DNA from: Triatoma infestans
Taxonomy: Eukaryota > Arthropoda > Insecta > Hemiptera > Reduviidae
NCBI GenBank assembly: GCA_011037195.1
Contig: JAAEAF010014403.1
Location: forward strand, 124,001-188,000
DNA: 64,000 nt
Reading direction: 5' to 3'
Shown here: positions 52,941 to 64,000 of the stretch, in pieces
How positions within the stretch are numbered: the stretch's first letter is position 1
Layout: every line of letters begins with the position of its first letter
Notes under the pieces: model-generated
Told to the model about the DNA's origin: nothing
Seen by the model: the letters and a program-made list of their open reading frames with translations, nothing else
Database searches by the model: none
Program-made: the position numbers and the translations under genes

Positions 52941-55900
52941 TGTTTAGTTCTTTACAAATACCCTATGTTTCTATTATTGCACATACCCCGCCTTTTTTTT
53001 AATCCGTTGTCCTAATTTGTGTTCATAAAAAAATACTTTAAAACAATGAGTAACCTTCGCACACCTGTAATAAGCCGTATATTTGATAATAATCTCTTAG
53101 CACACCAGTAAATAAAGGAAGGGAAACCTCCTTTTAAAAAAGCGCTAAATTTAAAAAAAAAGTGGTGGTGGATTTTGTAACTAGAGAGATATATTTTTGG
53201 GGAGCTGCTAAATATTCTGCAGGGTTATTGTGTCTTAGGGGGAAGAAAACGGTTTTTTTATATTTTTTTATTTTTGTTTTATTCTTGTTTTAGTGTGCAT
53301 CTGCTTTTATTATTATTGTTATTATTTCATTTTTATTTATTTTGTTTTTGTTTTTTTAGTTATTTTATTGCGCTTTATATATATATATATATACATGTAT
53401 GTTTTGGGTGACAGTGTTACTTAATTTTTGTTAGTTGGTTTTTGTGTTAAATTCTCATGTAAATATTACTTAGATCTGTTTGGATATTGTTTACTGTTTC
53501 ATCCTTTTTTATTGTCCTGGTCGCGTCTATTCGCGTAAGTTTCATTTTAATTGAACGTGAGATAACGGGCGGTAGTGTTTGATATGACTTTATTACTTTA
53601 CAATAAAATTTAAAATAATAAATCAATTTATATGATTTGAAGTGGCACAAGTTTCACGAGAGTTAATAAAGAGGAATATTTTGATTATGGATTACTTTAT
53701 GTGCGCGTGAGGAAGGAAGTCCACAGCCCACTGTACCACAGTGGCCCCATAATCCCAAATTATTTGCCCAACAGACAACATAGGCTCATAGTTCTTTTTA
53801 TATTGTTGTTTTCGCAGTACTCGATTATTTCTGTGAGTATTCGAGAAAAAATATTCCCTTACGAATTGCTTTTTGTTTCATTTCTGGATTTTTAATTTTT
53901 ACTATACGCCTAGTATGTCAGTCAGATTAAAGTTCGTCTAATGAAGTATGTCAGTCAGATTAAAGTACAGTCTATACTGTTCTCTAATTCCCATACCTTC
54001 TTATATTTGTGTGTGGAAGGAACACATATTGTGTTCCTCTGTCTCTCTCTCTCACACAAACATCCACACAAATACTCCCAGAATCTCAGCTGAAAAAAAT
54101 TCTGTGAATTTGCGTAATAACACCGGAAAGATAGACTACTATGTCCAGGCAGTTGGAAGTGGAAGGGTCATCCTAAGTAAGTGATCGTTTGTTTTCTAGT
54201 ACCTCTCTGTCTGCCTGTATACAAAACACAACGGCCACCACCAAAGTATTAGGTGATATAGTAGTGGGGAGCTAGTCACACAACGGTACAATACCCCTCG
54301 GCCTATTGGTTTCCCCCACCAGCACTGCTAACTACATCCTGCTGTGTGTTGCCTATCTCTCTGTCCCTACGCTACTACTACTAGCACCCCGCACACTCAC
54401 ACACTCATACACTAGTACGTAGTATACAAACCTTGTTTAAAACACCCACAAAACCTCTACTTATACTCGATTGTATACCAGTCGCGTCTTTGAACGTCCG
54501 CGCGCGCGCACAAGACAGATTTACCGGATAATTTACGCTTTTCGCGTTTCAACACTTATCTCTCATAAATTATCTAATTAATTAGTAATTTTTTGTATTC
54601 ATTTATTTTTATAATTTCAAATATAATACCATCTTTCTCCTAAAAGTTATTTAGTCAGTTTTTCCCCTAAAACTAAAGAAACTTAGTTCGCCGCCTAGTC
54701 ATTTTAAACAATTTTTTTTGATCGACAATTATTTGTTAAATATAAGGTTGTTAATACTGGTGATTCTGAAATATCGCACTGAATTGAACATCGCACTCAC
54801 AAACACAAACGGCACTTCCGCCTTTAACTTTGCATCGTCTTCTTTTTTTTTTAATTTTTGTTTTGTCTGCTGAATGATTAAGCAAGACAACAAATTATCC
54901 TTTGCTCAGCAAAAACAATAAAAATTCAGAAAAAGATGCTAAACCGGAAGTGTGCGCTATTATAGTTATGTGGGTCGTTCGCCTTTCTGCATACATTCTT
55001 TATCAAAATATTTTGTTTAAGAAATAAAAACGAAAAGAATGAAAGTGAAATAAATTCATGTTTTTTCTTAACTCGGTGAGCATCCATTTCTTCCTCTTGC
55101 ATTAAAAATAGTAAATTTCATAAATGTTGATTTTATTCCAAATTTAACTTTTTAGATATCCTCTTTGTAATTTTTAATTCGTTTTTTTCTGATAAACGCT
55201 ATTATAACATAAAATAAATTAAAAAAAAAAAACGAAGACCCCCAAGTAAGCGTAACCATGACAACTTGAGCCACAACATTTATAATGTCTGAGTATCGTA
55301 AACGTAACATGATATCTGTAGGTAGACGAGCAATGCGTCGTAATCGATCTCGTGCGATTCCTTAAAAGTGTCTATAGAATATACTGCAATAAGTGTGTAT
55401 AAAAATAATAGTTGTTTCGCACACAATGTATTTTAATAAAAACTATGATGTAATTAAAATTAACCGTAATTGTACTTCTGCCACTTCAAGCTTTTATATT
55501 AAATAAATAAAATAATAATAATATTAATAATAACAAAAACAAATTATTAACAATTGGGGTATATGTTTATGTTTTAAGGTAGAACTACGTAGGAGAAAAA
55601 AAATCAAGTTAAGCAGTTACTTAACAAAAATGTAGGGGAAACCAACTACATAAAAAAAAGGTTTTTAAAGAATTCCGTTAAATGAGAAATATGTTTTTCA
55701 AGAAAAAGAAAATGTGTTGATGTGTGCTGGGAAATATTTGGATGGAAAACATAAAATCATAAAAAAAAAATTATAATATAAAGGATGACTAAAAATCGCT
55801 GAAAGTTAGTGTTTTTGTTTTGTTTTTTTGGCAATAGTGCGGCAAGTGTTCACTTATTGTTTTATGGTTATTTCGGAGATAGTTTGTTTGGAAAATAACG

Positions 55901-56500
55901 AGTGCCACATAAATGGTTTCATTTTTAAGAACAAAATAAATAAATAAAAAAATCAGACGTGAGTTTAGTTATGTGAGATGGATACTTTCAATACGTAAGT
56001 CTCCATGGATTTCTCTATTTTTTTAATATTTCTAATTTATTTTTTTTTGTTAGTTTTTAACGCAAGAAATATATTTTGTTTTTATTGGAAGATTCATTTG
56101 AAATAAAATGATAAAATCATTGCATATATTTTTTTTGTATAAAGTTTGAATTAAATATTATTTTTATCGAAAGGGAATCAAACTGAAAACATATAGTTGG
56201 GTACAAGTGCATATCGCACAAATATCTCTCCGTAGCCACTTCTCCAAAGAAAACATCACATGTTTTTGCCTTACTGGCCTTCAAATCTGGTATCTTTACT
56301 AAATAGCTTATTATCTACACAACTCTCCTTCTGAGAGATTCCACATCCAATCACAAAGCGCTTTATTAGATGGCGTGACATTACAGTTCGCCCGACATTC
56401 CTGAAATCAGTGTATTGGGAAAAAGTTTGATACGTATACTTGATTATGGCAACTTTATAGAAACTCGCTGTATCATTATCAAAACAAATCGCATTAAACT
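52941..56500. other. Gene-free, AT-rich, with one GC-richer part
   Basis: Contains (TA)n at 53374-53394. A GC-richer part at 53700-54520 has a donor-like taa|gtaagt at about 54174. I see no coding thread with a family match. Confidence 0.4.
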
Positions 56501-57150
56501 AAAGAAAAAGAAATTACTGATCAAGAAATATGCACTTTCACTTAAATCGATTTTTTTTTAAATACGAAAGTTTCGCATCATATTTAATTCTCAATAATAT
56601 TTTTTACTAGTATAACCCTACTGAAATGTTACTTTAGAGGAAAGTCTGACGTCACCCCCACCACCTCAACTCTCTCTAGAATCAATTTTCCCAGAAAAAT
56701 GTTTCATCTAAAACTGAGAGAATTATATGCTATCCGAGATATTCGCAAAACATGATAAATCTGATCAGTAAGATGTTAGCTTCTGTTCAGGGATTGTTTA
56801 TCGCATAACTTGCTGTTGTATCGATGGTTCGTACCTAAAACGGAATGTCGAGGAAAATAATTTCTGCGATGTTTCCTTTTTTGTGTTGTGCTGAGACCCC
56901 GTACACACTGCTAGTGTTGTGCTGAGACCACGTACACACTGCGATGTGCTGACATCACGTATACATTGCTAGTGTTGTGCTGAGACCACGTATACACACA
57001 CACAGCTAGTGTTGTGATGAGACCACGTACACACTGCTAGTGTTGTGCTGAAACCACGTAACACACTGTTAGTGTTGTGCTGAGACCACGTACACACTGT
57101 TTCCGGTGAAAACTTGTATTTCCAAAAGTTGATGTGAATGCAATAAATAC
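56501..57150 (+). repeat. Non-coding repeat family, copy H, with minisatellite
   Basis: Words ctgatcagtaagatgttagc and aaaacggaatgtcgagg, then the end segment tttccggtgaaaact. In place of the (AC)n tract of other copies it holds the minisatellite at 56883-57100. Confidence 0.6.
56883..57100 (+). repeat. Minisatellite, about 7 copies of a 31-bp unit
   Basis: Unit core: tagtgttgtgctgagaccac followed by gtacacactgc. Copies begin near 56883, 56912, 56942, 56969, 57006, 57037 and 57068 and differ by single bases and small indels. Confidence 0.88.
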
Positions 57151-59766
57151 TGCTCTCTCAAGTAACCGAAGTAACAAGATAATGGTGGGGAAAGATAATC
57201 ACTTGCATCCCCCTCGAGTCTTCGTATATTCTTTTCTCACTTTCCCATTTCTTTTTCTTTCATTCTTTCTTTTTCTTTTTTTAGACCAAACACAAAGCTT
57301 AGGTCCGAATTATTATGAAAATATGAGGTATCTTGGTTGAAATTCATTTTAAAGTATGTACACTTGGTATATATTACAAGAAATAAGGCAGTCTTTATTT
57401 TCGTTTCTGTTTTCACAAGTAGATGTGGTATTAATTAGGTTAAATAGGGGCACTTGGCTATTCAGTAATTTTAAAAAAAAGAATAAAATATTTTTGAACA
57501 CAATTAAGGACGAAACTAAATTGGCGGGCTAGGTAAACAACGCGATCTATTTAAACTGAAAATTAAAAAGTATATTTAACTTGTTTAAAAACCAACACAA
57601 GGAACATAAAAGAAAAAAAAATGTTAGTAAATTAAAATTAAATAATAAAACTAATTTTATCTTTAAAAATTAAATAACACCAAAATTCGAGCCAAAATTA
57701 AAAACCCGAAATAAAGCGAAATTTGAAAACCGGTTTTTATTATCTCTCATATTAATATGAGGCTGTGAAGTTTGTGTGTTGATGCAGTCGGCTTTAGTTG
57801 CACTTCCCCCTGTGTGCCGCTCCTAGCCACCGCACCATTTCCCCTCTCTGCATGTATTCGTATCCATCCCTACCACGTGTCTGTCTGTGTGTGCTTTATT
57901 GTAGTGTTATTCAGTTGATTATAATCCCTGGAATTTGTTTTTATTTTTAGAGCATAATTATTTTAATGTTCCCTATGTTTATTACATCTATGCTTTTATT
58001 GCACTGTTCTGTCTATATTCAATTATATACATATTTTTGGTTTTAGTAAATTTATTAAACTTTAGAATAATTATTATTATGTCAGCAAAGTTGCAGGACT
58101 AAATATTTTTTTTATTTTTCCTAAAATGCAATTTTTTTTTTTTAAGCGATGAAGATTGTGCACACTCTTTGGGACTTTTTTTTGTAATTACCTGCTTTTG
58201 TTCCTTTTTTTCACTTTTCTAAATCATGTTATCAATATCCGCCTTTTTATAAATGTAAACTAAAATCAATAAACAATAAGGTGATCCTACACAACTTTTG
58301 ACTAGCGATAAATATTTGGTATTACTGCAATATCAATATATTATATTTTGTTTGCTGATATTGTGCTGATTAGAACTGTAGTCCGTTATATAATAGCACT
58401 AGCAGTCCCTGAGGTATTATCTTGCTGCAGCAAATTGGAATAGTTTAAGTAAGGCTCGCTGCAAAGCGAGCAACATTCCCACTTAGCTGGTCTGCGAGAG
58501 CTTCCGATATGAATCGGAGTATTGGATAGTGCCAAGTTTCATGGCAGAACGGAAGTTCCACAGGACGCAAGGGAATATCCACGGAATAGACAATAGAGAC
58601 TATTATGAACAAGATCTTATTATGTGATTTGTCGATATTAATATTGAGCCTATGCATTTAGTGGTGGTCAGTTCAAGCAATTTTTACTTAAAGGGAAATC
58701 CTGCTAGAAGACATTTTAATTCGGATAAATCATTTCAGAAATTTTTTAAAAGATCTAGTTGCTCAGTACTCCTATGAAATCCTCAAAGGTGGAAGTGGGC
58801 TTCCACATCTTCAAGTAGCAACTTCTTTGGGAATCTGAAGCATCCACCCAGGCAGTACCCTCCGGGGTCTGCAGAAGTAGTTGATATGTGCATGTTTAGC
58901 AAACCCACAGACAAACTTTAGCTCACTATCACATCTATTAGTAATAATAAAATTCTGTATCTAACAATATACGTAGATACCTTCCCTCTGCTATTATGAA
59001 CCTTGCCCTGACAAACTTAGTCGTAAGACACAAACAGATTGTACCGTAATGTGCAATCGATGTTCATATTGTGAGTGCATAATATATTTGGTACTCAGTT
59101 TTGAACCTAATGTTTATATACTCATAATTATATATTTACTTTAGGTTTGTAATTCTCTAATAATATCTGTAATACTGTATTAGATTCTACGATTGAATAA
59201 ATTACAATGTCCATTTTACATCCTTGAAGATGAAAATTTTCAAAACTTCGACAACAAATGATCTCTTCCTTATAACAAATCTTTTGGAAATTGTAAATAT
59301 TCATATGCAATTTATTTGTTAAAATCATCGTTTAGAGATCTCAGATTCCTTAAGAGCTGTTAAACTAATCTGTATGGATACAAATTTAATGGGGATGCAA
59401 ATTCGCAATACATCGTATACATTCGCATGCGAACGCGAATATTCGCATGGGCTGTGTGTGGTACCAACTCTGATTTAAGTTACAGTGATAATCAATATTG
59501 AGGGTCATAGAATCAGAAATGTTTAGTCCTGTAATTTAGTTGCGATTGATTAAATCACTATAATTTCATTGTGGTACTAAGTTCATTTAAAAAAAGGTAT
59601 TTCATTATTTTTATTTAGGAGTTTATTTAGTTTAAAAAATATTTAAAAACAAAATAAATAAATTTGTGCGAAGTGGCGTTTTCGCGTAAATTAGATTTAA
59701 ATATGAACAAAACAAAAACTTAGCGAACGAAGAGCCTAGTAAGGTAAGTTGGGCGTGCTGTTGCAG
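57151..59766. other. Gene-free or intronic DNA
   Basis: AT-rich. A minus-strand frame at 58445-58657 reads NINIDKSHNKILFI, which recalls the segment after RT motif C in LINEs but is too short to classify. Nothing else supported. Confidence 0.4.
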
Positions 59767-59949
59767 GGAGTGGTCGCCAGGGGGCGGTGGCGGAGGCGGG
59801 GGGCAGCAACAGCTGAGCGTGGTGACGACCGTGTGGGGTGTGACCACGTCCACTCAGTCGGAGGCGGCATTCCAGGCGCCCGGCAAACAGCAACCACCAC
59901 CGCCGCATTACAACCAACCGCCCAACTACAGGCACAACAGTCCGGCTGG
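59767..59949 (+). CDS. Candidate internal exon of a host gene (61-codon, low-complexity)
   Basis: A GC-rich island in AT-rich DNA. It is preceded by an acceptor (ttgcag at 59761-59766) and followed by a strong donor (gtaagt at 59950). In the frame starting at 59769 it reads EWSPGGGGGGGG, QQQLSVVTTVWGVTTSTQS, then QQPPPPHYNQPPNY, without stop. Such Gly/Gln/Pro/Ser/Thr/Tyr-rich sequence is typical of disordered parts of transcription regulators. The frame starting at 59767 is also open but Arg-rich and less plausible. No family name is given. The exon would start with two bases of a codon and end with one. Confidence 0.5.
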
Positions 59950-62900
59950 GTAAGTCTTCTCTCTTTTTTTTAACTTTTACTAAACTCTACTACTTAAACA
60001 AAAAAACTAATAATAAGTAATTAACTGCTGTATTTTGCCTGTGAACATCAAAACCATCAAGAGAAAACAAAAAAAAAAACACAGAAAGCCGAACAAAAAA
60101 ACTGTGCCTGGCATTCCACCTGCCGTGTATTGAAATGGAATTCCCTTGATCGTGTTGAGTGAGGAATGCCCTGGCATAGATGAAAGCGGCCCCAAGCATG
60201 TTGTGTCCCCAAGGTCGTACGGCCGTTTTTCAAAACCCTTGTGATTCTGCAGGTACAACCTTACCTAAATATGTACTATTTTTTTGTCTTGTCGGGCTAT
60301 CCTTGTGTTACTTCTACTAAAACTCAATACTGAAGAACTACTCTGGTTTCTGACGGAACAAACAGGCTTCCTAAACAGTTTTCTTCATCCTATAAAAATA
60401 AAATTTTATGCCTCTTAGATATTTGTCGCAAACAATATAATTTTTATACAAACAAATTAATAATTGATCTCAAACATTGTATTTGCACTAGAAAGGAAAT
60501 GATATCGAATGAAAATTTTAGGCCCCTCTGGCACTTTTTTCATAGCAGATTTTTCTTAATCAGGGACGTGAAATACAGTTGAACAAAATCGCGCGTAATG
60601 GGAATATTTTTATAATTGAGGCAGCTACAAAATCAGAACCGTAATTACTTAAGTGACTGTTAAGATAAATTTTCTTGAGGAGAAGTTTTGGCGGTATTAG
60701 TGCGTTTGCGCAGCATTAAATACCTAGACCTTTGATCCATTTAACTTGTGGTACATTAGCGCAATTGTCAAATTTCTAATTGCCTCCGGTTTTTATAAAA
60801 CTGAAGAAAATGGTCTGAGTGTGCGCTCAGAACACAGTGCCTAGCTTTTGATTGAAAAGTAATGAACCATTTTTCAATCATTTCAATCCTGTTGCAAGTA
60901 AAATATCTCTTTTCAGGCAATTTAACCGCACATTAAAACTTTTCAACAAATTTGTTGATGCTATCGTTTTAAGAAGAAGGTTTAAATTTAACGCTATTAT
61001 TACGAGATGCCGTTTCCGGTGTAAAGTTTGTAAGAGACATTTTCAGAAAATTTAAGTTTATAAAATTAACCAACACATAATATAATTTTTTTTTTTAATT
61101 TATAAAAACGAGAATGCTGAGCGCTTTGAGACGCATTAGATACAGATCTCCGAGAATTTATTGACTGACTTGGAAAATTCTAAAGTTCTCAAGTTTTCAC
61201 GCTTCGCGTAACTATCTGCTAATCTGTTTCTGGTGTCTCTTTTACATAGATTACTTCATTTTAGGGCCAGAACTACTCTAACAATGGAAATTAAGTAAAA
61301 TATAAGAGGACAAATTAAATTTTACTGTACAGGGCCGCGCTCCGCCAGTCAGAACACTCAGAAGTTACTCCTAATAGTGTAACACAAACTTCCCGACTTT
61401 GTTCTTAGGGTGTGTCTTAAGTACAGTAACTTTTGGTATCTCACTGTACAAGAAAACAAAATTGTAAGAATTCTAAATTTTACAGTTGAGCTATTCGAAA
61501 AGACGATTTGGAGGAAAGACTATGTCTGGGCGGCTGGGCCCATATCCTTTATAGGCCCAAATTTATAGTCTGCTCCTAACTGGAGAACTGGAGATTCTTT
61601 CTGTTATTTCTGCTTCATTTTCTGTACCTTGACCCAAAAAGAAAGTAAGGAACTTGGGTATGATCAAAACCGATAAGTTTTAGTCGTTCATCCATCGTCA
61701 GGATATCTTAATAGACGGTCTGATAATAGAGAGTGCAGAACGAGCATGTAAACACTCATGTTGACAAACTTGAAAATGGACGAATATATGAAAAAGGTCG
61801 ATATGCGCAGGCTGTCGTGGTTTTAGTCAGAGAAGACTCTGTGGTCGTTTCATGAACAGTTCAGAGACAAATCTTTAAGAAAACAAGTATTCTAGAATTC
61901 TTCATCTAGATGTAGATTGTTGTAGGGGATTATCGCACTGCAACCTGAAAGATCTATTGTGCCCCCCGGAGCCTTCTCATTGCACTGCTGGCCTCCAAGC
62001 AGTGTTCTCTAGCTATAGACAATACTGCTCATCACCGTACAGTGAGTTATAGAGGCTTCTAGGAAGGGGAAATCTAAGGGCTGAATGTCCGCGTTGCTAG
62101 TCCAGCGTGCTCCCCCTGAACTATAATCCCTTTCTTCTCCCTTCCCTTACGCCAATTAACTAGGGACAGAGACCTTAGTGTTTGTCTTTGTCTGTAAAGT
62201 GTCAGGTATGTTGTGTACTGTTCTGACGAAGTGCATGGGGGTACTCAGTTGTGGTAACCCGTGGGGTCGCTACTCCCCAAGTAACTGCATGCAACAGATA
62301 CCCTTTGCGGGCTTCTTTATCTAAGAACTGACAGAAATTCTTAATAACCTGCAATCACCGGTATGCAGTAGGGACAAAACTTCCAAAGCCTTCAGCTCCG
62401 AAAGGCTTTCACTTGGAGATGAAGAGCGCAGTAAAGTGTTCACATTTCTTTCACTTTAGTATAACTAACCAAAACTCAAGTTAATTCAATGCTTAGTTTG
62501 TCTAGAATAGTACAAGTGAAAAGTAATTTAAATCCAAACGAAATATTTTGTATAAGAAGTGTTGTTTGAAGCCCAAGCGCCAGAGAAAGTTGACAGGCTG
62601 ACCAACAAAAGAAATACTCTGTTGAAAGAGATGAATGCACAAAATGTTAACAATACACATAGAATGGAAACAATAGAATTAAATACTGTGATTACAAAGG
62701 CAGTGTGGGGTTAAAACAGAATCTATTGTATTAACGAATAAATATATCGTCTGTTAGCCTTAAACAAATATATAATTGCATATTTTATTATTATTATTAC
62801 TATTATTTCTGTTAAAGATAAAGAGAATTGACAATTAGTGATGATAAATGCGATGTGTAGGAAAATGGAGGCATCGCCGTCCAATCGCCTGTATTAATGT

Positions 62901-63359
62901 GTATGAATAGAGGACAAACAGATTACATTTCAATTATATTCACTCACTTTTTTATGTGTGTGATGTTTTAAGAAGAAAATAAAAACCTTAAACAGGTCCT
63001 TGAATGCGCCGTGTTGACGTGCTGAAGGACGATGTTCAGTCTGTTTTATTGTCTTATATTTCTAAAGTAAACGTTAAAAAAGTAGAATACTGTGCTGCTA
63101 TCTGTTTGGCAATATAGACTCTGTATTTATTATTCTCAACTTTCTTTTTAAAAAAATAAACAGTATTCTGATTTTAGAAACTTAATTTTTATAAAACTAG
63201 TTTTTCTCGTTGCACCAAATAATAATGTAACTTTTTCAATTCTTCATTCGGAAAAAAAAATCACTTAAGGGCTAAATATATGTAAGGAAGTTAAGCCAAA
63301 CATGTTGATTAAAGTAGCTTGAATTTGTATGTTGGTCGATGAGAGTGTGCCGATGAACC
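59950..63359. other. Intronic or intergenic DNA without recognised gene
   Basis: GC-richer islands at 60085-60260 and 61930-62420 show no family match in any frame. At 61677-61720 (minus) the words atcctgacgatgg... taaaac resemble a decayed Penelope hammerhead block. The rest is AT-rich. Confidence 0.4.
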
Positions 63360-63510
63360 CTGGTGTCTCTCAGTTCGCACATTGCAACTCGGTGAGACAG
63401 GACCGTTTGTGTGTCGGTAGCTCTGCCGCCACTTGCAACAGTGAGGCGACAACCGGGTCAGAATCATCATTGAGAACCAACATCTTGTGCCATTCAAATA
63501 TGCGAAATCC
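63360..63510 (-). other. Possible coding fragment, minus strand, unknown
   Basis: On the minus strand the frame reads WHKMLVLNDDSDPVVASLLQ, then VAAELPTHKRSCLTELQ, before a stop near 63375. The composition looks protein-like and the GC content is raised. I do not recognise it. It could be a terminal exon (an AG precedes the frame near 63517) or a transposon fragment. Confidence 0.3.
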
Positions 63511-63529
63511 CTACTTATTTTAAAATTTC

Positions 63530-63760
63530 ACCGGCTTTGAGTTTTTGTTTTTTTTACTTTTTCATTCTCAGTTTTCCCGGTTTTCTTGAAACTGTTTCAC
63601 CGATTTTCTTCAAACAAAATACAGTCCAATAATATTTCTATGTTAAACATAGAAATTTATTAGAAACATATCATAAGTATTTTAGAGTGGTTCTGGCAAA
63701 GCGAGAAATTAGGCTCCTCTCACTAAAGTCTTATCTACTGTCACAAACGGTTTCCTATCA
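63530..63760 (-). repeat. Non-coding repeat-like piece, diverged
   Basis: cccggttttcttgaaactgt and gattttcttcaaacaaaata recall the family's 'cacttccggt... ttcttcaaactc' units in part. Weak match. Confidence 0.35.
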
Positions 63761-64000
63761 CAATGGATGAACTTAAGGGGCTTAAGTAAAAATTCCGATA
63801 TTTAAGAAAATTAGTCAATCGTAACTAATGACAATTGCTGTAAGAGAAAATTGAGTTTCGCATTAGATGTTTAGGAAACACTCGATGGGGATCGGCAATG
63901 GTAAAAGTGGCCGTTCATTTCGTTCAGGCTTCAGCCTCCCTTCAGCTTTTGATCCCAATACAGCTAGATCCTTTATCCTCCACTTCTTGAGCAACACATT

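Noticed and set aside
60007..60258. Minus-strand frame at 60.0-60.26 kb as a gene
   Set aside because: Raised GC, but no frame gives a recognisable family or splice-bounded exon.
61930..62420. GC-richer segment as an RNA gene or LINE 3' UTR
   Set aside because: No tRNA, rRNA or spliceosomal RNA landmarks could be found, and no poly(A) or duplication marks a LINE end.

Overview
The window looks like gene-poor, AT-rich DNA of an invertebrate animal, most likely an arthropod. The evidence is the repeat fauna: LOA-, R1-, Jockey- and R2-type LINEs, a Penelope-like element with GIY-YIG nuclease, a Maverick/Polinton with chromodomain integrase, and an arthropod-style TATA + TCAGT initiator inside that Polinton. 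I cannot name the species. There are no bacterial operons, no CRISPR and no rRNA genes. Nearly everything readable as protein belongs to transposable elements, most of them nested in each other and several datable by target-site duplications (TSDs).

Layout. 1-2908: remains of a LINE (A), cut by a 251-bp Penelope-derived fragment with a 12-bp TSD. 2930-9115: a non-coding repeat whose (AC)n tract has received two head-to-tail R1-type LINEs (B at 3741-7010, D at 7060-8948); B is cut by LINE C (6182-6688) and D by a Jockey-type LINE E (7558-8618). 9116-10781: non-coding repeats. 10782-27911: one Maverick/Polinton (adintovirus-like integrated element) with AG...CT terminal inverted repeats and a perfect 6-bp TSD. 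It carries two unknown ORFs, integrase, a fibre-like protein, a conserved Polinton protein, packaging ATPase, a phospholipase-A2-like protein, adenain-type protease, minor and major capsid remnants, an unknown conserved ORF, a BIR domain and a protein-primed type B DNA polymerase. The polymerase is split by a full-length 5.6-kb LOA-type LINE (19948-25546).

27918-31800: repeat debris. 31800-42760: an R2-type LINE (N-terminal zinc finger, RT, CCHC, restriction-like endonuclease) split by a 7.77-kb palindromic element (33980-41750), which in turn has a Penelope-like element (34602-37688) in its left arm. The Penelope open frame is uninterrupted and its 3' end carries a hammerhead-ribozyme-like sequence. 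A tRNA-derived SINE lies just beyond (42784-42990). 43000-64000: mainly AT-rich non-coding DNA with copies of the non-coding repeat family, microsatellites, a 414-bp direct duplication, a possible MITE and a 7-copy minisatellite. One short GC-rich segment bounded by splice signals (59767-59949) is the best candidate for a host-gene exon; a GC-richer block at 50741-51590 may be a 5' UTR of the same or another gene.

How the parts relate. The Polinton genes form two divergent blocks around a TATA-containing gap at 15084-15139. Integrase, ATPase, protease, capsid proteins and polymerase would together make a self-synthesising, virus-like transposon, but this copy is dead: integrase, both capsid genes, the phospholipase-like gene and polymerase carry frameshifts, deletions or insertions. 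ATPase, fibre-like ORF and protease core are still open. The most recent-looking proteins are the LOA LINE, with two single-base lesions, and the Penelope RT.
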